Below, piece by piece: positions 1-8,555 of a stretch of 49,220 nt of DNA. The stretch covers positions 1 through 49,220 of the forward strand of contig CAYSOX010000009.1 in assembly GCA_964432825.1 (NCBI GenBank), in the 5' to 3' direction. The DNA is from UMGS1908 sp964432825 (GTDB lineage: Bacteria; Bacillota; Clostridia; Christensenellales; UBA1242). Positions within the stretch are counted from its first letter, which is position 1; each line of letters starts with the position of its first letter. Made by a program: the position numbers and the translations under genes. The notes under the pieces are model-generated. The model had not been told where the DNA came from. It did not search any database and saw only the letters and a program-made list of their open reading frames with translations.

Positions 1-1108
1 GGTTACTTTCACAAAGTTTGTCCTTTGCCTCTTGGTCACCTTCGGTTACCCTCTTGCCTAGTTCAATCTCTTCTTCTTGTGTCAACAACGGCACTTTGCC
101 TATATCTTTTAAGTACATTTTAACAGGGTCTTCAATATTGGATTGGTTAATAAGTTTTTCAAGTTCGTCATCATTTTCCATCAAGGTTGTTTCAAGAAGT
201 TTTATTCCCTCTTCTTGAATTCTCGCCAAAATTTCATCAATTTGGTCGGCATTTAACTTTGAAAAACTATCCGCCAACTCTTCCATTGTTACCGAGCCTT
301 TCTTTTTTGCTTTTTCTAAAACTCGATTAATTTCATTTTGGATTTTTTGTTGACGCGCATCGGATACACTTACCCCTAAAGTCTGATGTTCGGCTGTTTT
401 TAATTCTTCCTTTTTATCGGCTATTAAGTTTGCAAGTTTTTGATTATTCTCAATCGTTATTGCAGACTTTTCGGTCTTTTTTGCCTCAGTTATCTTTGGT
501 TGTTTTGGTTGTTTTTCATTAACAATAGCATCCTCTGTCTTTTTCTTTGAAGTCGTTTTTGACTTTTCAGCCCCGCGACCTTCGTCAAAAAGTGTTAACT
601 GCGACGACTCAGAAACCTTTTTAGTTTCCGTTCGTTTAGGTTCGGTTTTAACTTTTTCTTCACTAGGCTTTGTGTCCTTTTTTGAACTTTTTGAGACAGC
701 AGTTTTTTCGTCCGCCTTCTTTTCCGCCTTTACAACCTTTTCGGTTTCGGTTTTTGATGAAGCCTTTGACGATGTCGTTTTTTCGGGTGCTGTTTTAACC
801 GAACCAGTTTTTGTTCCACCTTGAGTTTTTGGTTCTGGCGATTTTTTTACGGTTTCAACTTTTTCTACCGCTTTTGTTTTCACTTCGGTAGTTGCAACTT
901 TTTTTGCAACCGGCTTTGCACTTTCGGTAGCCTTTGTTGATACGGTTTCTTTTGCCTTTGCTGATTTTAATTGTGGCTCCGTCGCTACCTTTTTAGTGGC
1001 TGGCTTTATTTCTTTGGAAGTTTCTTTAGTTTTAACGCTAGAAGACACACTTTTATTCTTGGCTTCCTTTTCAATTCTACCCTTTCTTATTATATCAAAT
1101 ATTCCCAT
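1..1108 (-). CDS. rpoD: RNA polymerase primary sigma factor RpoD, N-terminal part (runs off the window)
   Basis: The frame opens at an ATG at 1108 and stays open to base 1, giving about 369 residues. The last roughly 45 are a clear sigma-70 region 1.2, including the segment KMYLKDIGKVPLL followed by TQEEEIELGKRV. Before it is a region-1.1-like helical segment (about residues 245-320). The first roughly 240 residues are a low-complexity Lys/Thr/Ala/Glu-rich tail of the kind seen in a few long sigma factors. The start is supported by an AAAGGAG site lying inside the last codons of dnaG. The stop codon of dnaG and this ATG are 2 bp apart, so the two are co-transcribed as in the classic macromolecular synthesis operon; rpsU is not seen upstream. 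The core-binding and DNA-binding regions 2-4 lie outside the window. It is expected to direct RNA polymerase to housekeeping TTGACA/TATAAT promoters, which are the kind seen here. Confidence 0.93.
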   Translation of the reverse strand, partial: MGIFDIIRKGRIEKEAKNKSVSSSVKTKETSKEIKPATKKVATEPQLKSAKAKETVSTKATESAKPVAKKVATTEVKTKAVEKVETVKKSPEPKTQGGTKTGSVKTAPEKTTSSKASSKTETEKVVKAEKKADEKTAVSKSSKKDTKPSEEKVKTEPKRTETKKVSESSQLTLFDEGRGAEKSKTTSKKKTEDAIVNEKQPKQPKITEAKKTEKSAITIENNQKLANLIADKKEELKTAEHQTLGVSVSDARQQKIQNEINRVLEKAKKKGSVTMEELADSFSKLNADQIDEILARIQEEGIKLLETTLMENDDELEKLINQSNIEDPVKMYLKDIGKVPLLTQEEEIELGKRVTEGDQEAKDKLCESN

Positions 1109-1110
1109 TA

Positions 1111-2865
1111 TTAAATACTCCTTTTAACTATCTTTTGTGATATTTCCATAATTTGTTTCATCAATTCTTTTTTCTCGTCTTGAGAGCATGTCTCCATTCT
1201 TTTTAAAAGTTCGTCTTTTTTTGCATTTAACCCGTCTTTTAGAACAACCCACAAACAATCTAAATAAATTTCTTTATTTTGTGTTTCATCATCGGAAAAT
1301 ACAAAATTTACCATATCTCCGACTATAGATTCGTATTTTTCACCAAATGCATTCACAAATTCGGACACGCTATGCTCTTCGTTTGTTAAAAAATCAACAA
1401 TTTCTTTATACTCTCCGGTAAAACAGTCTAAGACATCGTCATTAATAATTACATAATCTTTTCGCCGTAACATATTTGCTAACACACAACTTAAAGACTG
1501 CTCAACCACACTATCCTTTTTTACACTTCTTTGGATAGGGGCTTGCTTAATTATGTTTGCATTTGTTAGTTTTAAATTCCTATCCTTTCGCAATTTATCG
1601 TGCAAAAACTCTATTGTAACCGATGCTTTTTCTTTAATCAAATTCAAATAAACTTCAGCCTCAACATCACTTAACTCGCCCAAAACAGCAATCGCCTCTT
1701 CTACATATTTGGTTTTGCCATCAAAATCACTTAAATTATATTGTTTTTCCAAATAATTCAATTTATATTCAATCAATGGCAAAGCATTTTCTAGCACTTT
1801 TTTAAACGCATCATTTCCTTGCGACTTTATAAGTTCGTCGGGATCCATCTTGTTTGGAAGCGTCGCAACTCGCACATTTAATCCCTCTTTCTTTAATATA
1901 TCCAAACCTCTAAGGGTTGCCTTAACTCCCGCAAAATCCCCATCATAGCAAATAACAACATTATCTGAAAGCCTTTTAATCATCTTTGCTTGTTCGGGGG
2001 TTAAAGCCGTTCCAAGACTTGCAAGTGCCGAAGAAAATCCCGCTTTATGCAAACTTATAACATCAATTTGCCCTTCAACAATAATAACTTCACTCAAGCC
2101 CCCCGTTTGTTTTGCCTTTTTTACAAGGTTAATTCCAAAAAGGTTTCGACTTTTTGAAAACAACGGAGTTTCGGCGGTATTTAAATATTTTGCATAGTCA
2201 ACATTTTTCTCCATCGTTCGACCCGAAAAAGCAACGACTTCGCCATAGATATTTATTATCGGGAAGGCAATTCGTGTTGCAATTGCATCAAACATATGGT
2301 CATTTTTAACTTTAGCAACACCACATTCTAAAATAATGCTATCACTAAAACCTTTTTTCTTAAGGTAATTAATTATTTCGTTAAAATCTTTAGAATAGCC
2401 TATTCCAAACCTTGTAATCATTTCATTTGGTATTTCACGGTCTTTTAAATACTTCAAAGCAACTGGACTTTCAAGCAAATTTTCGTGATAATGTTTTGCC
2501 GTCTCTTTCATACACCGAACAAGTTCTTCTCGGTGACGCTTATTCTTTTCATAATCGCTATCATCTTCAAGTTTTGGAAGTTGCATTCCCGCCTCGTCTG
2601 CAAGCATCTTAACCGCATCAAAAAAGGATACCGATTCCATCTCCATTATAAACTTAAATACATTTCCACCCGCTTTGCACCCAAAACAATGATAAAACTG
2701 GTCGGATTCATTCACCGAAAAAGATGGTGTCTTTTCCAAATGAAAGGGACATCTGCCCCAATAGTTCCCACCTTTCTTTTCAAGTGGAACATAGCGGTTT
2801 ATAACCGACACAATATTGGTACGCGATTTTAATTCATTTAAAAATTCTTCACTAAATCCCTTCAA
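1111..2865 (-). CDS. dnaG: DNA primase DnaG
   Basis: 584 residues, the normal size for bacterial primase, which makes RNA primers for lagging-strand replication with the replicative helicase. The N-terminal CHC2 zinc-binding domain shows C39, H42, C60 and C63 (CPFH...CFGC). The catalytic core with the Toprim fold follows, with the acidic motif in IIVEGQIDVISL and the metal-binding YDGDFAG. The C-terminal third is poorly conserved, as is usual for the helicase-binding domain. The ATG at 2865 is preceded by AAGGGGAG. The gene is first in a dnaG-rpoD unit and is divergent from the two-component system at 3089. Confidence 0.97.
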   Translation of the reverse strand: MKGFSEEFLNELKSRTNIVSVINRYVPLEKKGGNYWGRCPFHLEKTPSFSVNESDQFYHCFGCKAGGNVFKFIMEMESVSFFDAVKMLADEAGMQLPKLEDDSDYEKNKRHREELVRCMKETAKHYHENLLESPVALKYLKDREIPNEMITRFGIGYSKDFNEIINYLKKKGFSDSIILECGVAKVKNDHMFDAIATRIAFPIINIYGEVVAFSGRTMEKNVDYAKYLNTAETPLFSKSRNLFGINLVKKAKQTGGLSEVIIVEGQIDVISLHKAGFSSALASLGTALTPEQAKMIKRLSDNVVICYDGDFAGVKATLRGLDILKKEGLNVRVATLPNKMDPDELIKSQGNDAFKKVLENALPLIEYKLNYLEKQYNLSDFDGKTKYVEEAIAVLGELSDVEAEVYLNLIKEKASVTIEFLHDKLRKDRNLKLTNANIIKQAPIQRSVKKDSVVEQSLSCVLANMLRRKDYVIINDDVLDCFTGEYKEIVDFLTNEEHSVSEFVNAFGEKYESIVGDMVNFVFSDDETQNKEIYLDCLWVVLKDGLNAKKDELLKRMETCSQDEKKELMKQIMEISQKIVKRSI

Positions 2866-3088
2866 TTTTTCTCCCCTTAGTATTATTTTGCAACTTTGCT
2901 TAACTATTAGTTCGCAAAAAATGTTGAAATTCCCTTTAATTTTTTATATAATTATTTTTGCAAAGCAATTTTTAGAGAAAAAGTTAAAATAGAATAAAAA
3001 AAACCTTGCTTTATATATTTTAGTTTTATTCACCGATTTTACACAAAGGCAAATTATACTCTAAGAAAAAAAACACATAGGAGGGCTT

Positions 3089-3748
3089 ATGCCAAGAATT
3101 TTAATAGTAGATGATGAAGAAAGAATAGTAAATGTTTTGAGTGAATATGCAAAATTTAACGATTTTGAAGTTGACACCGCAAAAGATGGTTACGAGGCCG
3201 TTGAAAAGGTTATTGAGAATAATTACGACTGCATTTTAATGGATATAATGATGCCAAACCTAAATGGTTTTGATGCCGTTAAGGAAATTAAAAGCATTAA
3301 AAATATCCCTTGCATTATGATAAGTGCAAAAGGCGAAGAAGCCGACAAACTTCAAGGGTTCCAACTAGGCGCCGACGACTACATTGTAAAACCTTTTTCA
3401 CCAAAAGAAGTTATTGCAAGAATTAAAGCCGTTTTAAAAAGAACGGGGGCTTATGTCGACCAATTAAAGGTTTCCGGTATTGAAATTGATACCGAGGGTC
3501 GCAACGTTTCGGTTGATGGCAAGAAACTAGACTTAACCAATAAAGAATATCAATTATTAATACTTTTAACTAGCAACAAAAATGTAGCACTTACACGAGA
3601 TAAAATATTAAACACAATTTGGGGTTATGATTATTACGGGGACGGCAGAACAGTAGACACACACATTAAGATGTTGCGCGCACACCTTGGAAGTGCGGGA
3701 GAACACATAAAAACCATTCATGGCGTAGGATATAAATTTGAAGCCTAA
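3089..3748 (+). CDS. OmpR/PhoB-family response regulator
   Basis: 219 residues. The receiver domain (about 1-120) has the acidic pair in VDDEE, the phospho-accepting D52 in CILMDIMMP and the conserved lysine in YIVKPFSP. The C-terminal winged helix (about 125-219) carries the usual VDTHIKMLRAHLG recognition helix and the HGVGYKF hairpin. The start has a strong AGGAGG site. The coding region overlaps the kinase gene that follows by 11 bp, so the two are translated together as one two-component system. A protease gene downstream suggests an envelope-stress role (inference). Confidence 0.95.
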   Translation: MPRILIVDDEERIVNVLSEYAKFNDFEVDTAKDGYEAVEKVIENNYDCILMDIMMPNLNGFDAVKEIKSIKNIPCIMISAKGEEADKLQGFQLGADDYIVKPFSPKEVIARIKAVLKRTGAYVDQLKVSGIEIDTEGRNVSVDGKKLDLTNKEYQLLILLTSNKNVALTRDKILNTIWGYDYYGDGRTVDTHIKMLRAHLGSAGEHIKTIHGVGYKFEA

Positions 3749-5174
3749 GAAAAAACTTGATTGGCATAGTCTCCGCGTAAAATCATTTTTATATTTTCTA
3801 CTACTTGCTACTTCAATTTTGACCTTTTTTATGTTTTTTTCAATAACTTTTTTTGAACCAATTTATAGACAATCCAAAGAAAAAGATGTTAAAAATGCAT
3901 GCAATATAATGATTGAAGCCTATAAAAGCAATAGTTTAAGTGACGCGATTAAAAACACAACTAACCCCAATGATGTGGATGTCTTGGTTTTTTCAATTGA
4001 AGAAGAAACCGCTGTCGTACTTTTTAACGGCACACGAATAGATAAAGATGGTTTACTTTTTAGAATACAAACCTTTTTGGATAAATATGCCGAAGGTGAA
4101 AACTCTGAAATCTCTTTTTCGATGACCGAAAACGGCACTCAAATGGTGCTATTTGGAAAAAAGGACGAAATTAATGGTGAAGATATCTACTTTTTAACAT
4201 CATCAAAACTACAACCAGTTGAAAGCACTTTAAAGACCTTTTCGACTAGCATCATATTTATATTTGTAGGAGCGACAATAATCGCGGGAATTTTGTCTTA
4301 TATATTTTCAAACAGCATCGCTTCCCCACTTCAAAAAATGAGCAAAAGTGCAAAACTTTTATCTAAAAACAATTTATCAACAAATTTTGATGGCTTTGGT
4401 TATACCGAATCGGAACAACTTTCAGACACCTTAAACTTTGCGGTTGCCGAACTCAAAAAAACCGACGAACTTCGAAACGAACTTATAAGTAATGTTTCAC
4501 ACGAATTAAAAACTCCTCTCACAATGATAAAAAGTTATGCCGAACTTATAAAAGACATAAATGGCGACAACAAGGTGAAGCGTGAAGAAAATCTAGATGT
4601 TATAATTGAAGAATCAAACCGACTTGAAACACTCTTGCAAGATATGTTGGACTTTTCTAAACTTAAAAGCAAAACTATGGAATATACTTTTAGCGAGTTT
4701 GATATTTGCGATATGCTCTCAAAAATTGTATCGCGATACAAAACTAAATATGCAAATGCCGGATATAATATAGAACTAGAAAGTCCAGAGTACGCTTTAG
4801 TTAATGCCGATTATTCTAGGCTTGAACAAGTTATAACCAACCTTTTAAACAATGCCATAAACTATTCTAAGGAGAACAAAAATATTTTAGTAAAACTTAG
4901 CCCTAGCGAAGACCGCAAACTAAAACTAGAAATTATAGACCACGGAATAGGAATTCCAAAAGAAAATATTCCTCATGTATTTGAAAGACACTTCCGTGCA
5001 ACAAATGCTGAAAGAGTTTCGGTTGGTAGCGGAATTGGACTAAGCATTGTAAAACAGATTTTAGACGACCACCACTTTGCTTTTGGTGTTAAAAGTCAAA
5101 TCAATGTTGGGAGCACTTTCTTTGTGATTTTGCCCGAAATAACAAAACCGCAAAACACAAATACAACCACTTAA
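3738..5174 (+). CDS. Membrane sensor histidine kinase with HAMP domain
   Basis: 478 residues. There are two membrane segments (about 18-40 and 165-190) flanking an extracytoplasmic sensor of about 120 residues, then a HAMP linker. The dimerisation H-box is NVSHELKTPLTM with H255 as the phosphorylated residue. The ATP-binding lobe has the N box (VITNLLNNAINYS), the G1 box (DHGIGIP), the F box (VFERHFRA) and the G2 box (GSGIGLSIVK). It overlaps the response regulator and is followed after 51 bp by an HtrA-like lipoprotein gene, resembling the known pairing of envelope-stress two-component systems with quality-control proteases. The signal it senses cannot be read from the sequence. Confidence 0.95.
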   Translation: MKPKKKLDWHSLRVKSFLYFLLLATSILTFFMFFSITFFEPIYRQSKEKDVKNACNIMIEAYKSNSLSDAIKNTTNPNDVDVLVFSIEEETAVVLFNGTRIDKDGLLFRIQTFLDKYAEGENSEISFSMTENGTQMVLFGKKDEINGEDIYFLTSSKLQPVESTLKTFSTSIIFIFVGATIIAGILSYIFSNSIASPLQKMSKSAKLLSKNNLSTNFDGFGYTESEQLSDTLNFAVAELKKTDELRNELISNVSHELKTPLTMIKSYAELIKDINGDNKVKREENLDVIIEESNRLETLLQDMLDFSKLKSKTMEYTFSEFDICDMLSKIVSRYKTKYANAGYNIELESPEYALVNADYSRLEQVITNLLNNAINYSKENKNILVKLSPSEDRKLKLEIIDHGIGIPKENIPHVFERHFRATNAERVSVGSGIGLSIVKQILDDHHFAFGVKSQINVGSTFFVILPEITKPQNTNTTT

Positions 5175-5225
5175 ATTAAAGAATAAATTTAAAACAATTG
5201 TAATTTTTACATCAAGGAGAACATT

Positions 5226-6743
5226 ATGAAAGGAAAAATTAAAAATATAATAATTAGTTTATTACTTATTATATGTTGCTCAACAGCCTTAGTTGGTTGC
5301 ACAAATGGGCACAGCACCGTTTTGGATGTTGCAAAAAGAAATGGCATCGTTTCAACAATAAACAACTCGCAAAGCGAAAAATATTCAACCCCAGACACCA
5401 CAAACTCAACTACCACACCTCAAATAACACAAGAAATAACAAACTTAACCATAAACAATTCAACTCAAGAATTTGATGTTTACGAAACCTATAAAGCACT
5501 AAAAGAAAATGAAGGTTACACCGGAAGTTTTTCCGACTTTTTAAACGATTATGTTTATACAGATAGTGGAAAAACTTCAGAAATGACAAATTCAATAAAC
5601 AAAAACCTTTTCAGTGTTGTAAGTATTGTTTCGGAATTTAAAGTTCTACAACTCAGTTATTCGCAATTCGTCCCAACCGTTACCCACTCTGCAGGTTCGG
5701 GTGTTATCTACCAATTAGACAAAAGCACGGGTGATGCATATATTATCACAAATCACCATGTATTATATCTAGAAAGCGGGTTTGTAAACAATTCATACAT
5801 TCAAGCAATAGATGGCGGCACAGGCACAATTGCACAAAAAGTGTATTGTTATTTATACGGAACAACCGCCGGATTGATGGACACTCAAACCACAGACGAG
5901 GATGGTTTTAGAATATACCAACCAAACCAATATGCAATTGAATGCACCTATGTTGGCGGGTCGGCAGATTATGATATAGCCGTTTTAAAAGTTTCAAACT
6001 CTGAATTGTTAAAAAACAGCGATGCATCCGCCGTTACAATTGCAGACAGTAAAGATATAACCGTTGGCGAAGATATTTTTGCAATAGGCAACCCTGAAGC
6101 AAGCGGAATTTCGGTAACCAAGGGCATTATTTGTGTTGATAGCGAATATATTGATATGAACAACTCAACTTATAGAGTTATACGAATTGACGCCGCCGTA
6201 AACGGAGGCAATAGCGGTGGCGGACTATTTAATGCATCGGGAGAACTTATAGGAATAGTAAACGCGAAAATTATTAGTAGCGATGTCGAAAATATTGGAT
6301 ACGCCATTCCTTCAAATGTCGCAATTGGAATTACTCAAAACATATTAAAAAATTGTGGTGAAGGAACAAACAATACAAATGTAAAAAGAGCACTTGTTGG
6401 AATAACCTTAAAAACAATCAATTCACGAGCCGTTTACAACAGTGGCACCGGAAAAACAAAAATTATTGAAACTGTTTCTATTGACTCGATAACCCAAGGT
6501 AGCCTTGCAGAAAATTCAACATTGGAAGAAAACCAAATAATAACCAAAATTGTAATTAGTTATAGTGATTCTTCAATACCTTCTAAAGAAATAACAGTTG
6601 AAAGGTTGTTTGATGTGGTAGATAGTTCTCTTCCGCTAACAATTGGAGATACCATAACTTTCCACTTAAAAGACTCAAACGGCAACGACCTACCCGAAGT
6701 TTCAATTACAATTTCTGAAAATGCTTTATCTGTAGTCAAATAA
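5226..6743 (+). CDS. HtrA/DegP-like trypsin-family serine protease, lipoprotein
   Basis: 505 residues. The N-terminus is a lipoprotein signal with lipobox ALVGC, so lipidation at C25 and anchoring on the outer face of the membrane are expected. After a Ser/Thr/Asn-rich linker comes a chymotrypsin-fold S1C domain with the triad H178 (TNHHVL), D250 (YDIAVLKV) and S330 (GNSGGGLF). The C-terminal part (about 385-505) is PDZ-like in position but diverged. Residues 80-120 contain a short extra N-terminal module. The gene follows the kinase gene and has its own AAGGAG ribosome site; a strong hairpin terminator follows at 6866. It probably degrades or refolds misfolded exported proteins, and may be a target of the adjacent two-component system (inference). 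Confidence 0.9.
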   Translation: MKGKIKNIIISLLLIICCSTALVGCTNGHSTVLDVAKRNGIVSTINNSQSEKYSTPDTTNSTTTPQITQEITNLTINNSTQEFDVYETYKALKENEGYTGSFSDFLNDYVYTDSGKTSEMTNSINKNLFSVVSIVSEFKVLQLSYSQFVPTVTHSAGSGVIYQLDKSTGDAYIITNHHVLYLESGFVNNSYIQAIDGGTGTIAQKVYCYLYGTTAGLMDTQTTDEDGFRIYQPNQYAIECTYVGGSADYDIAVLKVSNSELLKNSDASAVTIADSKDITVGEDIFAIGNPEASGISVTKGIICVDSEYIDMNNSTYRVIRIDAAVNGGNSGGGLFNASGELIGIVNAKIISSDVENIGYAIPSNVAIGITQNILKNCGEGTNNTNVKRALVGITLKTINSRAVYNSGTGKTKIIETVSIDSITQGSLAENSTLEENQIITKIVISYSDSSIPSKEITVERLFDVVDSSLPLTIGDTITFHLKDSNGNDLPEVSITISENALSVVK

Positions 6744-6865
6744 ATTTTAAGCAAAATGAAAATTAGATTAAAATTAAAAATACTTAAACCAAACCCTAAA
6801 TCTTCTAGTTTTGAATCAAAAAAACACCTTTCAAAAAATGTTTTAAATTTTATCTTATTTTACAC

Positions 6866-6898
6866 AAAATCCAGAGTTTACTCTGGATTTTCTTTTTT
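6866..6898 (+). terminator. Intrinsic terminator after the HtrA-like gene
   Basis: Perfect 11-bp stem AAAATCCAGAG / CTCTGGATTTT with a 4-base loop, followed by T-rich sequence. It ends the 3089-6743 transcription unit. Confidence 0.85.
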
Positions 6899-7180
6899 AT
6901 CGTATCTCATTTTAGGCTTAAATTTGCCCCATTTTGACAACTTTATCTCTTCTTGATAGACTTTTCACCAACAAAAACCTACCCCGTATTGCCCCACAAA
7001 AAATATTTATAAAAGCACTTTTTTGATGCTTCTCATAAACAAATTTACACTTTTAAAAGATATTTTTTAGACTAATTTTTAAAAATTTTTCCCTTTAAAA
7101 TTTGTAAGTTTCGGTCCCTTTAGTTAACACCACCCATCTTCAACTTTTAAAACCGGCATTATTTTTAAGCAAAAAAATAA
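6899..7180. other. Gene-poor intergenic stretch
   Basis: AT-rich sequence between two convergent units. A short open frame starting at 6756 crosses the terminator and has no ribosome site, so it is not called. Apart from the terminators at each side I see no promoter, repeat or gene here. Confidence 0.6.
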
Positions 7181-7211
7181 ACATATTAGATTGACTTCTA
7201 ATATGTTTTTA
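7181..7211 (-). terminator. Terminator for the uridine-kinase-like gene
   Basis: 10-bp inverted repeat ACATATTAGA / TCTAATATGT around a 6-base loop. On the minus strand it is followed by a TTTATTTTTTT run, and it lies 26 bp past the stop of the 7237-8196 gene. The + side also has a T run, so it may act in both directions. Confidence 0.75.
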
Positions 7212-7236
7212 TATCAAAAAATTCAATATGAAATTA

Positions 7237-8196
7237 TTATCCTTTATGTTTTTCAACCAAGAATTCCCAAATCAAAGAACCGTCCGGAACATGCTTTTTA
7301 CTTAATGAAGCACATCTTCCAAAAACTTGTAATAACTCTTTTGCAAACCTCTCCTCTTCTATTGGCTTTAACATTTTAGGTAAAAATTTATCATATACTA
7401 GAGGCTCATAGATATGCGTGGTATCAACAATAAAATCGGCGGTATTTTTGTATGGCTCAATATATAAGTCCTCCCCCCTACAAACAATATTCCAATATTT
7501 AATAGTTTCTTCAATTGAAGTTCCTCGTGTCTGCATATCACGAACGCTACGCCTTATAAGTCTTAACAACCTTGGAGTTATCACAACATCTTTACCTATA
7601 TAAAATTCACTATTAGCACAAACAAACACCCTCAGCACCTTATCTTGATAACTTTTATTTGTTATAAGTTCCGGATTTAAAGCATGCGTACCTTCAACCA
7701 GCACCACATCACTATCTCCAATTTCAATAGGAACAAACTTTTCCTTACGCTTTTGGGTTGTAAAATCAAACTCTGGCTTTTGCGCCTTATTGTTTTTCAT
7801 TATATCGGTAAAGAACTTATTAAACAACACTAAATCCAACTTTGTGATAGTTTCTTTATCAACCGTGCCGTCAGGTTGCAATGGACACTTATCTAAATCT
7901 ATAAAAAAGTCATCCAAAGATACAACAATTGCATTTATATTATGTTTTTTCAATTTGTTAGCGATGAAATGCGTGGTGGTCGTTTTTCCCGAAGAACTTG
8001 GCCCAGAAAGTAAAACAAACTTATATTTTTTTTCTGCAATGCAATCAACTACCCTATTTATTTGGTCGTCCACAACTTTTTCAGACACCTCAATCAACTT
8101 TTGTGGGTTTTCTTTTGCCAATCTGTTCGCCCTTTCCAAATTATAACTTGTTCTTGCTATATCTCCAAGATTTGTGTAAATATCAATTAATTCCAA
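7237..8196 (-). CDS. Uridine kinase / phosphoribulokinase-family nucleoside kinase
   Basis: 319 residues with a Walker A loop GPSSSGKTTTT near residue 64, a DDFF segment that in uridine kinases holds a catalytic aspartate, and the VLVEGTHAL strand typical of the family. The sequence matches the kinase half of the larger clostridial TGS-domain nucleoside kinases. Those normally carry an extra N-terminal ThrRS-like region of about 200 residues that is absent here. The start is a TTG at 8196 with AAGGAG upstream; no upstream in-frame ATG has a ribosome site. The substrate (uridine or another nucleoside) is inferred from the family only. Confidence 0.8.
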   Translation of the reverse strand: MELIDIYTNLGDIARTSYNLERANRLAKENPQKLIEVSEKVVDDQINRVVDCIAEKKYKFVLLSGPSSSGKTTTTHFIANKLKKHNINAIVVSLDDFFIDLDKCPLQPDGTVDKETITKLDLVLFNKFFTDIMKNNKAQKPEFDFTTQKRKEKFVPIEIGDSDVVLVEGTHALNPELITNKSYQDKVLRVFVCANSEFYIGKDVVITPRLLRLIRRSVRDMQTRGTSIEETIKYWNIVCRGEDLYIEPYKNTADFIVDTTHIYEPLVYDKFLPKMLKPIEEERFAKELLQVFGRCASLSKKHVPDGSLIWEFLVEKHKG

Positions 8197-8280
8197 ATTT
8201 ATTACTCTCCTTAATATTAGTTATATTATATATAATATCATATGTTTACCCAAAACACCAAACAAAGCATTGCATTTTTT

Positions 8281-8318
8281 AAAAAAGGCTGAAAATTGCA
8301 CAATTAATTTTCAACCTT
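8281..8318 (-). terminator. Terminator of the cad operon
   Basis: On the minus strand a 13-bp stem (AAGGTTGAAAATT with AATTTTCAGCCTT, one G-T pair) is followed by a TTTTTT run. It lies beyond repeat element A, so the element is inside the 3' untranslated part of the cadA message. Confidence 0.75.
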
Positions 8319-8320
8319 AA

Positions 8321-8471
8321 TTATATTATCGGAGGGCGTCGGAAAGCGGGGCGTAGCCACATTTTCCAGTGCCCGATGTTAATACATACTTGGAAGGCAA
8401 AATTTTAATTTTGCAGGTGCGTTTTAGCACCAAATTTTGAGCAAGGCGAAAAATTTACTTCCTATAGTTTA
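8321..8471. repeat. Structured intergenic repeat, copy A
   Basis: About 150 bp, nearly identical to the tandem copies at 30346-30643. It starts TTATATTATCGG, contains a first hairpin module closed by ATCGG...CCGAT, the shared segment TTAATACATACT, then a second module with two small hairpins (GCAAAATT/AATTTTGC and GGTGC/GCACC) enclosed by GGAAG...CTTCC. It sits between the cadA stop and the cad terminator. The folded strand is not certain; a GCAA tetraloop in copy B favours the + strand. Confidence 0.85.
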
Positions 8472-8555
8472 TTATATGCGAACTTTTAGATTTTAATTGT
8501 AATTTTTGTATAACAATTTGACTAATTTGTATATATTTGCTTTCTGTTATAAAAA

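Noticed and set aside
6756..6956. 66-codon + strand open frame after the HtrA-like gene
   Set aside because: It crosses the intrinsic terminator and lacks a ribosome site.
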